In this document: positions 11,901 through 21,917 of the stretch, one piece after another
How the letters are laid out: every line of letters begins with the position of its first letter
Numbering within the stretch: position 1 is the first letter of the stretch
Source: Nigrospora sphaerica
Taxonomy: Eukaryota > Ascomycota > Sordariomycetes > Amphisphaeriales > Apiosporaceae
DNA length: 64,000 nt
Direction: 5' to 3'
Assembly (NCBI GenBank): GCA_018287875.1
Contig: JAGVVL010000025.1
Location: forward strand, 992,001-1,056,000
Made by a program: the position numbers and the translations under genes
Notes under the pieces: generated by a model
Databases searched by the model: none
The model's input: only the letters and a program-made list of their open reading frames with translations
What the model was told of the DNA's origin: nothing

Positions 11901-14582
11901 CACGTCAGGCAGTAACTCCTCACGCACTGCCCCTTAGAGAATGACCGCGCCCCGCATGGCATGAATGTCTCGTGAGGGACATGACATGGCAATGGGTGTG
12001 TTTGTACAGTAAGCACGATAGCGGAGGAGGAACCTTTCCACGCGAGCAGCATTGTCTTCACCTGGGCAGCTCTTGTCTCGTCCTGACCACAGCGGAAGGC
12101 GAGTCTGACTAGCGCAATAGCCAATACCAAATACAGCGCGGGACGGGAACCTTTCGAGAAGTTCTGATGGAAGGACCGAGTGCCGTCCTTCGATACCGTT
12201 GGCTCCATTGACGCTGCTATATGCTGTTTAACATTGAACCCCTTCCATAACCCAGCGGCGTGTATCATACGTTCCACCACGCCTCATAGTGAATGCTTAT
12301 TCATCCTTCTTCTTGAAACCACCACGATACCCTCAGTATACCCCTGAGTTGGTGCATTATCGCCGCAAAGAGGTTGGTAATTTTCGGCGGCTGGTAGGAT
12401 GTCACGACTTACTTTGGGAATGCGCTATCAAGTCTTGTACGATGACGTTTTGCTGGCCTCCTGCCTTTCACTAGCCTGTCTTTTTGTCGACCAACAGGGG
12501 AATTATAGAGCTTCCAGGCACGTCCGGTGTGAAAATTACGATGGTTATTGCTGTTGTATATGGTCACCGACCCTGGCCACTCCTAGATGCCTTCCCATAT
12601 TAAATCAAGAGCATCTAGAGACGGCTGGGGAGGGACCCTCAATGGCCTTGCAAAGCATCTTTATGTCGGCGTCAACCTCGAACTAGAAACAAAAGGTGGG
12701 ATGCCCTCCCGGGGTAGCCTCGATACATTTCCGAGCTCCGGCAAATGAAGCTTCGAAAGCCAAAGTCCTTCAAGAGCACTATTCAAATAGAATATGTATT
12801 AATCCATACACCCTGTCCACGCTGCGGGGATGGCGAGGTCAGTCAATATCAGTGTATGCTGAGGACGTGGAAAAGGATTCGCAGAGCATGGACAAGTATG
12901 ATTGGTAAGGCATCCTAATGTCCATTACGAATCCCTTATATACGGATTCCCATAAGTGCCATCAATTTGAGCTTTAATACCACGATCAGCTACTCGAAAG
13001 ACGCAAGCTTCTCCCTCACACTTACACTCACTCTCGTTGCGCGGCTACGAGTCAGGGTCCCCGGCCGAGCCCCGGCTATAGTGGCAGTCGGAACAGAGAG
13101 ACGAAATGGTTGGAGGAGCGGGCCGTGACGTCTAGGATCCCGTGCTCTGGCGGCTGCTTGGTGGACCGGGCAAACGGATATCTCACAAGAAGTATGCTGT
13201 GCAGATGGCCAGACTCATTCGTTGGGCCGTTCCGGCGGGAGGATTTCGGTGCGGCCAAGGTCAACGAAGACGCGCGTGGGTGTCGTGTTTCCTGTGACGG
13301 AACATATGAGGCGACGGAGGCGTGAGTAGTAAGCGCCCCTTCCAGAACAACCTAATGTATTGTATAGAAAGAAGTATTGGGGATCTTGCAAGGTGCCCAG
13401 GTAGGCGACAGCCAGGCATAGCTATCGGACGTTACTCGCCAATTGTCCATCCCAAGTGCCTTTCCCTTTGGGTATTGCGATGCCGAGCGAGCGCCGACGC
13501 CAGCACCTAATAATAGGGACTTGAGACAATTGAGATGCAGACCAGAAGTCAATTGATCCAGCTCTTCCGATTGGTACGCCGGGGCGGGCTGACGCGACGC
13601 CAGGCGGCTTACCGGGAGGCCGGATGAGTTTCTGGCGAGTAATGTCAAGCTGTTGGTTGGCCCCCTGGGCCGAAAGCTAACAGCGAGTCCCGACAACAAC
13701 GGGCCCAGGATTTGCTTACAAGCACAGGTCCGCCTGAGCTCTATGTAGTTTGCATTGGAACTGGACTATCTGCTCTTTCACCCGCTTCCAAGGAGCTGGT
13801 ACAGATAGGGCTGAGAGGACGGGCTCCCGCCAGCCCGTCAGTGTCTTGTGAGTGTATAGCCGCCCACGAACCACCAGCGGCGACGACTTGGAGTCCTGGG
13901 ATGGATCCGGATCCCGGGTCCTTAGCGATGCCCGAATCCCGGAAAGTATGGGATGTACTGTATGTACCTGGATGCTGCTGGTGTTGGCGCCGGCCGTGCT
14001 GTACCTGCCTCAACCGGTACTAGCCCTGTAGCGTTAGGTGAGGAGGCCCACAGCGGAAAATATGGTGGAAGCTACTTGCCTCTTGGGTAAAGTAAGGTTG
14101 CGAAGAGCTTATCGGTGCGTGCATGTGGTTGTGCCCGTACCATTGACGGTGTCCCCAGCTGTTGCGCAATCGGTCAAGCAGAGGGAAATATGCTGGAGAT
14201 GGACTCTGGGCATAAAAAAAAACCTAACGAGAGCGGGCGCAGAAAATCCCGCCGCAGGTGCCGGGACCTCGTCGAGCTGAACCGGGCAGGCAGAGACACA
14301 GCCAGCTGGTTTTCCTCACAAAACAACTGGGGCCACCAATCGACGATCCCTCTGCGTTCCGTCATCTCGCAAAAAAAAAAAAATCTCAAGTTTATATCTA
14401 TTACTCATCCCTATTTGCGTACAGACCTACGTGCGTACGTACTCACCAGTTCGTACCCTCCTCGAGCCACAGCGTGTGCATTGCATATACTCCCGCGGCC
14501 TGCAACCTGCACTCGACCTCGCTCTTGACGACCCTTTGCCCTGCATCTTCCTCCAAACCACAGCTTTAGTGCCATTGGAGCT
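5939..14582. other. 8.6-kb block without a supportable gene
   Basis: Only short frames occur here, and none shows a recognisable domain or consistent codon use. Parts of about 10.6-12.9 kb look more AT-rich than the surroundings. There is an AACC-type tandem repeat at 10011-10040 and an A13 run near 14370. The last few hundred bases are C/T-rich and form the promoter and leader of the NADH dehydrogenase gene. One exon-like frame on the minus strand (9526-9765) ends at a good donor site but is unassigned. No intact transposase or reverse transcriptase is seen. Confidence 0.5.
10011..10040. repeat. AACC-type tandem repeat
   Basis: An imperfect run of ACCA/AACC units interrupted by CTAG, within the gene-free block. 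Confidence 0.7.
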
Positions 14583-16504
14583 ATGTCATCTTCGCGGGCC
14601 CTGACCCGGCTTGCTGGCGCCCAGCTCGGAGTGAGAGCTTCGCAGCAGCTCGCCTCGCCCGCCCGTATCGCCAACCTCACGTCATCGGCGCGCAGCAAGG
14701 CCTTTGCCTCGACCCTGACGGCCAAGTCGCAACCGACCACGACCGTCTCTCGCCAGTTCCGCCGCACCTACGCGGATGCCGCCCCCGTCAAGGCCAAGAA
14801 GCCTCGCCGCTTCCGCTTCCTCAGATGGACCTGGCGCCTGACCTACCTCTCCATCCTCGGCGGTCTCGGCTACGTCGTCTACGACGGCTACTCTTCGCGC
14901 CACCCCGATGAACAATTCGCCCCGGACCCCAAGAAGAAGACCCTCGTGGTTCTCGGTAAGCTCCCCCTCGACCCAATCAAGCCATCCGCTGCTGGCTTGC
15001 TCCCGCGCTCGCCTCGGCCCGGCGTCACACGCCAGCCGTCGGGACTGACATGTGCCACCGCGCTACAGGCACCGGATGGGGCTCCGTCGCCCTCCTCAAG
15101 AAGATCGACACGGAGAACTACAACGTCATTGTGGTCTCGCCGCGCAACTACTTCCTCTTCACCCCCCTGTTGCCCTCATGTACTACGGGCAACATCGAGC
15201 ACCGCTCCATCATGGAGCCGGTGCGCCAGATCCTGCGCCAGAAGAAGGCCTCGGCCCAGTACTATGAGGCCGAGTGCACCAAGATTGACGCGGACCGCAA
15301 GGTCATCCACATCTCCGACAACAGCGATGTCAAGGGCGATGTTCACCAGACCGAGATTTCCTACGACATGCTGGTCATCGGCGTTGGTGCCGAGAACGCC
15401 ACCTTTGGTATCCCCGGTGTTCGGGAGCACAGCTGCTTCCTGAAGGAGATCCGGGATGCCCAGGCCATCCGCACTAAGATCATGGATTGCGTTGAGACCG
15501 CTGGCTTCAAGGACCAGAGCCCCGAGGAGATTGACCGTCTGCTGCACATGGTCGTCGTTGGCGGTGGCCCCACCGGTGTCGAGTTCGCTGGCGAGCTGCG
15601 CGACTTCTTCGACGAGGACATCAAGAAGCTGATCCCTAACATTGCCGATCGCTTCAAGGTCACCCTCGTCGAGGCCCTGCCCAACGTGCTGCCCATGTTC
15701 AGCAAGCAGCTGATCGACTACACCGAGAGCACCTTTAAGGAGGAGGACATCACCATCATGACCAAGACCATGGTCAAGAATGTCTCCGACAAGTACATCG
15801 AGGCCGAGGTCACCCGCCCCGATGGCAAGAAGGAGCTCACCCGGATCCCCTACGGCCTGCTCGTGTGGGCCACCGGCAATGCTGTCCGTCCCCTGGTCAA
15901 GGACCTCATGAACCAGATTCCCGCCCAGAAGAACTCCAAGCGGGGCCTGGCTGTCAACGAGTACCTCGTTGTCCAAGGTGGCCGCGATATCTGGGCCATC
16001 GGTGACTGTGCCGTTGCCGGGTACGCTCCTACCGCCCAGGTCGCCTCGCAGGAAGGCGCCTTCCTCGCCCGCCTGTTCAACAACATGGCTAAGACCGAGG
16101 CTCTCGAGGCCAAGATCCACGAACTGAGCGCCAACTTGAACCTGCAGCCCGGCGACTCGGCCGAGATTGCGCAGCAGATTGAGTCCACCGAGCGCCAGCT
16201 CCGCCGCGTCAAGGACATCAAGCCCTTCCACTACTCCCACCAGGGTAGCTTGGCTTATATTGGCAGCGAGAAGGCCGTTGCCGATGTCGCTTGGCTGAAC
16301 GGCAACGTCGCCTCTGGCGGCAAGCTGACCTACCTCTTCTGGCGCAGCGCCTACTTGAGCATGTGCTTCAGCAGTAAGTGTTTCCCCCCTTTTGCGGTGT
16401 TAGTGGGCGGACAACTGACGATTTTGGCAGCCCGCAACCGTGCTCTGGTCGCTACGGACTGGATCAAGGCCAAGATTTACGGCCGTGACGTTTCTCGCGA
16501 GTAA
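14583..16504 (+). CDS. NDE1: Alternative (type II) NADH:ubiquinone oxidoreductase, mitochondrial, external type
   Basis: Three exons (14583-14955, 15069-16373, 16431-16504) encode 583 residues. Introns 14956-15068 (GTAAGC...CAG) and 16374-16430 (GTAAGT...CAG) keep the frame. The family oxidises cytosolic NADH, passing electrons via FAD to ubiquinone without proton pumping. An Arg/Ser/Ala-rich mitochondrial presequence (residues 1-65) is followed by a basic stretch and one hydrophobic segment (about 85-100). The FAD-binding GxGxxG is residues 125-130, split by intron 1, and the NADH-binding GGGPTG is at 289-294. The flavin motif WAIGDCA is near 430, and the C terminus (WRSAYLS...TRNRALVATDWIKAKIYGRD) is the usual membrane-anchoring end. 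There is no EF-hand insertion, so it fits the calcium-independent branch rather than Neurospora NDE-1. The symbol follows yeast usage. Confidence 0.95.
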
Positions 16505-17528
16505 AAGGTCTCGCCCTGTGTAGGTGGCATGGGTTTTTTGTCTTTTTCTTTGTGGTACCCGAGGGTCAAGGACGCGCTTGATACCATATTCCCGGATTCC
16601 TTTATGCGCAAGGAGTTAGGGGCAAGCCAAATCTGCATAGACGATGGATAATAGACGGTTGGTCAATTGAGGAGTCGTATAGAATCTCATAGCTGTGCCG
16701 GAAGTAAAATGAGTATGGATTTCAGAGGCGCATGACGTACGTCTTTCTTCCGCTCTTCGGGTCGCGACGGCGATGAGAACAATTGCCTCGGTCTCCGGGG
16801 CGCAGTATCGGAGAGGTTGCGAGGAGGCAGACGTATGTACGATTGCAGGATTCCAGGGGCCGTACGTCAATTGCAAAATCGAGCATCGCTGCAATTGTGG
16901 CGTACCGAGATGATGCTGGGCCAGGGGAGAAAGGGTTCGTCATGTCGTTACCGAGTTAGGAAGTTGACTACTGAAGTACGAGAACATCAGGCCTGCGATT
17001 CGTCAGTGCCCGCAACGGCATATGCGGGGATAGACCTCGGCTTCTTCCACTAACGGACGACGCCCATGTACCCGAGGAGTGATTAAAAACAACCTGTACG
17101 GTCTGGGTTCGGGAGAGGCTCGTTCCCGAACGAACTTGTATGCCACCATTCTGCCGAGAAACGTGCCTGGGTGCATTTTGGTACAGACGCATCCAGCCCT
17201 TTCGCCGCTTCTGTAGTCTAAAAACGAATGCCAAATAGATGTAGACGTTGGCCTCGTGCCCAGTTATTGACTGCTTCACGCATCGATTCGGAAGAAGCGA
17301 GTGGTGAATACCCCGGACGTTGTGGCGACACGAAATGAACGTTGTTGCCGTTGGCCGTCTTATTCGTACTGTCTGCAGTGGGTGGTCCAGCAAGGGTCGC
17401 TAGTTGCTTAGATCGTGCGGGATGGGTAGAGAACATGACTTGAAGTATCCCCGGCCCCCCCCATTTCCCCATCCCGCATCCGCATCCCCATACTTTCCAC
17501 CCCCGACACAGATCGCAAAGACGCCGTC
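16505..17528. other. Intergenic, 1.0 kb
   Basis: This stretch is the 3' region of the NADH dehydrogenase gene and the promoter of the hydrolase gene. The last 100 bases before the ATG at 17529 are C-rich. No further gene is seen. Confidence 0.5.
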
Positions 17529-18602
17529 ATGCCCGACTCGCCGGCCTACTCGACCACGGTCGACGCTTTGCGTCCCGATGACCCGCGCGTCCAACACCTG
17601 GACGCCGAGATCGGCGCGTACAACTACCACTACATGCTGGCCATGCCGGCGGGTAAGCCGCGGGCCACGGTGCTGCTCCTCCACGGTTTTCCGGACCTGG
17701 GCATGGCCTGGCGGTACCAGGTGCCGTACCTGATGAGCCTGGGCCTCCGCGTCATCGTGCCCGACATGTTGGGGTACGGGCGCACGTCGGCGCCGGCGGA
17801 GTACGAGGCCTACACGCTACGGCGCATCGCCTACCAGATGCGCGACCTTGTGGCGCACGTCATCGGCGACCACGGCGAGCAGCAGGTAATCCTAGGCGGG
17901 CACGACTGGGGCGCGGCGGCGGCCTGGCGGATGGCCATGTGGTGCCCCGAGGTGGTGCGCGCCGTCTTCGCCTTCAACGTGGCCTACGCGGCACCGCTGC
18001 CGCGCCTCATTGACGGCGAGGAGCTCGCGCGGCGCCAGCCCAGCTTCCGCTACCAGCTGCAGCTGGCGTCGCCCGAGGCCGAGCGCATAGTCGACGCCTC
18101 GCCCGCGCGCCTGCGCGGCTTCATCAACGGCATGTACGGCGGCACCGGGCCCGACGGCGAGTGGGCCTTCAGCCCGGACCGCGGCGTCCTCGAGGAGCAC
18201 CTCGACGACATGGGCCCGGCCAAACTCATGGGCCCCGAAATGGTCGACTACTACTGCCGCGAGTACGCCCGCCACGGCCTGCACGGCCCGACCAACTGGT
18301 ACCGCACCCGCCGCCTCAACTGGGAGGACGAGCTGCCCTTCGTCGACGACCGCGCCGCTGGCCGCCCCGGCTGGCGCTTCACCTGTCCCGCCATGGTGGT
18401 CATGGCCGAGAAGGACATCGCGCTGCCGCCGCGCATGGCCAACGGCACGGAGCGCTTCTTCGAGGGCCCCGGCGGTTTGCGGAAGGAGGTGGCCAAGGGC
18501 GTCGGCCACTGGGGCATGTGGCAGGACCCCCGGGCCTTCAATGAGTACATGGGCAGCTTCATCGAGTTTGCGCTGGGGGTCGGGTTGAAGGGGAAGCTGT
18601 AA
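17529..18602 (+). CDS. Alpha/beta hydrolase, epoxide-hydrolase family
   Basis: An intronless gene of 357 residues, normal for a soluble epoxide hydrolase of fungi. The HGFP oxyanion motif is at 52-55. The nucleophile Asp126 lies in GGHDWGA, the diagnostic epoxide-hydrolase form of the nucleophile elbow. The lid region carries EYARHGLHGPTNWYR (245-259), whose tyrosines would polarise the epoxide ring. The acid is probably Asp296 in AEKDIALPP and the base His327 in GVGHWG. These enzymes open epoxides to diols. No signal peptide is seen, so it is probably cytosolic. The physiological substrate cannot be read from the sequence. Haloalkane dehalogenases share the Asp nucleophile, but the NWYR lid motif favours an epoxide hydrolase. 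There are no biosynthetic neighbours. Confidence 0.9.
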   Translation: MPDSPAYSTTVDALRPDDPRVQHLDAEIGAYNYHYMLAMPAGKPRATVLLLHGFPDLGMAWRYQVPYLMSLGLRVIVPDMLGYGRTSAPAEYEAYTLRRIAYQMRDLVAHVIGDHGEQQVILGGHDWGAAAAWRMAMWCPEVVRAVFAFNVAYAAPLPRLIDGEELARRQPSFRYQLQLASPEAERIVDASPARLRGFINGMYGGTGPDGEWAFSPDRGVLEEHLDDMGPAKLMGPEMVDYYCREYARHGLHGPTNWYRTRRLNWEDELPFVDDRAAGRPGWRFTCPAMVVMAEKDIALPPRMANGTERFFEGPGGLRKEVAKGVGHWGMWQDPRAFNEYMGSFIEFALGVGLKGKL

Positions 18603-18754
18603 GCCGGGCTGCTGCCCCCTCGGCCGGCGCTTGCCTAGCGAAATCACGAGAACGCAGTTTATAGGGGTATCTAATTAGATGCCCGTCTCGGCGACCAGCA
18701 ACGCAGCAGTATGGTCGATTCTGCTAAGATTGCGGAGCGGGCCCTTCGGGGGGA

Positions 18755-18793
18755 GGGGGGGGGGGGGGGGTTGGTTAAAAAAAAAAAAAAAAA
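18755..18793. repeat. Adjacent G16 and A17 homopolymer runs
   Basis: A run of 16 G is followed, after TTGGTT, by a run of 17 A. It sits about 150 bp beyond the stop codon of the hydrolase gene. Sequencing error in run length is possible. Confidence 0.7.
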
Positions 18794-21700
18794 GGGGCTA
18801 TGTGCTCTGCTCAGAGTGGGATAGAGTCACCAGGCCTGCTGCCGACCAGGGAGTGCAGATGTCAAAGCAAACCGTTGGGGAAATGTAAGAGGACAACGTA
18901 TAATGGTGCCAGTTCGGCACGTAAAAAGTAGTTTAAGTACCTACCTTGTCCCCACGGCGCCGGTCATCCAGAACGTAGAAATGCCGGGGGTTATAAATCC
19001 TGCCTTGAAGACGTGATGGTTTCGAGTCCTCAGTTGATTGACCACACTGGGTCGTGATTAAAGCCCTGACGCTGGAAAATCACGATAAGTGGTTCGTATA
19101 CTTGAAGACCCAAAACCCGCACAAGATAGTGGCTATGGTGCATCCTGCACGTGTGCGTGCTGCAAGCCTTTGCAAAATTGTAGGCAGTGAGACGGGGCCG
19201 ACAGCAGTTGAACGTTTGTGGCGGTGGCGTGCGGGGTCAATGGAAGCATGAGAATACGTTGCAAAATGAAAGACATAGGTACTTGAATAGCATCCACGAA
19301 AAGATCCTGTTCCGTCTCGCGCCTCCTTCACCGTTCGATCGGGCGGCCCCCAGCCTTTCTTTCCACGCGCCGGGTCTCTACAGTGATCATCACTTTCCAA
19401 CGGTCGCGAGTGGATTAGGACTGGCCGCTACGACATGGGGCCGGCTCAGCAGGCAAAAAAAAAGGAAAAAAAAAGGGACAAAGAAACGCACGTGAAGAGA
19501 GGGACAGGTGGCCCAACAGGCACTTCGGAAAGGGCCACCTAGGGGTCCTTACTGCACCTCATCCGCGCTACCAGTCAGAGGGGGGCTCGCGTGTTTTTGA
19601 GGCTGGCGCATTGGCGACCGCTAGCCTCCCATCCTGCCAGGAGCTAAAGGAGCAGCAGCGTCGTCGACGCACAGCCTTAAAGCCTGTTCGATTCGGCCCT
19701 AGCGTGTGCTTTTCTTGGAAACAGGCCGTGGCTGGCAAGGCAATATATGGGGTTGCGATCTGACGGCAGTTCCAGGCCCCTCCCCGCCGCCCCTTTCAGA
19801 CGAGGCGACAAACAACCAGAGACGCTCAAGTTTAGTGTTGGTTCAGATGTGTGGATCTGGCACGGCATGCAAGGATGGAGGCGAAGACGTACCTACATAG
19901 ACGGTGCCGAGTAATGGACATGGACTACCGCCATGGGTCTTTCTGGCCCGGGAGTTTGAAGAGAATGTCGATCTGTCAAGCAGCTGGCTTGGCCCGAGAG
20001 CGAGAGAACCCCTTCCCGGGTGGTGTGCATTCGTATGTCATCTTTGCATTTGCTCGTCTGCCGTGCCGTGAGGGGCGTTGCAAGAGCGACATGCCCCATG
20101 CCCTTCAGGGGACGGACAATGCAGTTGGCGGGTGACGATGCCGATGGCGCGAACCGGACGATGCAACTTCACGGCCGGTTGATTACCTGCCTTTACCATG
20201 TACTTTACTTTCCCCTGTAGTACCAATCGTGCCTCGCTCTCCCATCGATACGTGGCCCCCCATGGACCAGCCCTCTCCATCCACGCGGACCATATAGACA
20301 GCAGTCAACCTTGCGGTGCGCGCGGGTGCGCGTGCCCGCCGTGCCTCCTACGTTCTTGCCCACGACCCTCCCCGTCGAGCTGGGTCGTCACCACGGCATC
20401 GCACAACCGTTGCCTCGGCCGCTCGTTGTCTTGGTGCCCGGGGCTGGGCTGGTCGGTGGGCTGGGCGTCTGGCGTTGCAAGACGGAGGCTGTGCAAACCA
20501 AACCCACCTCCCACCCTCCCCCTTCCCCTCCCTAACAGAGTTCTGGGACGAATACGGGACGCAGGCTACATCAGATGGGAATGAATGGCTGCCGCGCGGG
20601 CGTCTGTCATGAGATGTCACCAAACTCACCGGGGGTTTCTATGGCAGCGGCCAACCGACCGGCCCATCCCCGCCGCGAAGAGGGGGAAGATGAAGCCGAC
20701 CAGGTGCACAAAAGTTGGGGTACATGGGTCATATGTACTCAAGGCAGGCGCCTGCTTGTACCTACCTCCTAGATAGATGCAATGAACGTACGCAAGCCCC
20801 GAGCGGGATGCGGGAGGAATGCGATGTAATGCCCGCTGCCAGCGATGGATTTCGGGCAGTACCTCCATAGGATGGGGATCCATCGGGGCCCGTTTACAGG
20901 GGTCCAATGAATGGATGCGTGTCACTGGAGGGGGTCAGTCAGCCCGTGTAGCCTAGATCAGCACCGGCAGCTTCAAACAAGCCGAGCAGAGAGGAATCGA
21001 GACCACTCGATGTGCAACAAGCCATTGAAAAATGCACTGCGCCTCAAGTGCTTGGGAAGAAGACTTCCAACATCATCACCATATCACGGATGGCCTCTAC
21101 CAACCTTAGGTCGTCTAAGCAGTACCTAAGTACATGCATAACCTACTTACTTCAGTATCCATGCCTACCTCCTAATGAGGAGAGGCAAGTAAGTACATGT
21201 AAGAAGTAGAAGTATACATGTGGTTTGGCTGTAGGTGGTTTGTACCTCGAAACCTCCCAGCACCAACCAGCCGCCTTACTACCGGCACAGGAGTAAAGAA
21301 AGAATGGGAAGTGGCTGCCAGGCCTACAGCTATCCCCATACCCGTGCCTCCCTACAGAAGGTCGCCTCACCTTCTACGCATCCATCGCTCCTGACGCATC
21401 CTCCTCCTCCCCCCCCATCGCCAGGTCAACCTCCTCATCTTCCACTTCGTTTCAAGGCTCCATCTTTTCTTCTCGGACCATTCTCTTTCCTTCCTGGTGG
21501 ATTAGATGCATTGCGAATGCCGCTGAGACTCTCGCCGCTGTCAGCCGGGCTGCTGCATACCGCTTGTTTGCTGCCTTGATTGATTTTCTTCCTCTGCTTG
21601 ACCACTTGACCACTTGACCTGCCTCTCTGCCCACCTTGGTGACCTGGTACTTCACGCCGGCTCGTACGCGCTGAGCCTACCTGCCTCCGCCCACCCGTCT

Positions 21701-21830
21701 CCTCCCAGCTACATACGTGCTTTTCGCCATACCTACATACATACATAGCGTGCCTCGCCCACTCTTGTACTGCCATACCTGCACGCCTCCCGGCGCCCGC
21801 CCTCTCCGCCGTCCTCGCCACGCTCCGCAC

Positions 21831-21866
21831 ATGTTGCGCGCCCGTCCAGTCTCCCGCCGCCCCTAA
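21831..21866 (+). other. Possible upstream ORF in the flippase leader
   Basis: ATG at 21831 opens an 11-codon frame (MLRARPVSRRP) closed by TAA at 21864-21866, 51 bases before the flippase start codon. It would be a uORF if transcription begins upstream of it, which I cannot tell from sequence alone. Confidence 0.35.
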
Positions 21867-21917
21867 CGACCCGCCCATCCTTCGAACTTGCACCCTGGAA
21901 GGCACCACGCCTCGGTC

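Larger units (their letters stand above)
18603..21917. other. Intergenic, 3.3 kb
   Basis: The 3' side of the hydrolase gene includes adjacent runs of 16 G (18755-18770) and 17 A (18777-18793). The right 500 bases are C/T-rich and probably form the flippase promoter and leader, including a short upstream frame at 21831-21866. Between these, only short unconvincing frames are seen. Confidence 0.5.

Noticed and set aside
11880..11910. T-arm-like GGTTCAAGTCC suggesting a tRNA
   Set aside because: The flanking bases do not pair into a T stem and no acceptor or anticodon stem can be drawn.
15176..16240. Minus-strand frame of 354 residues
   Set aside because: Antisense shadow of the NADH dehydrogenase; Leu/Val/Gly/Asp-rich composition typical of reverse reading of a GC-biased gene.
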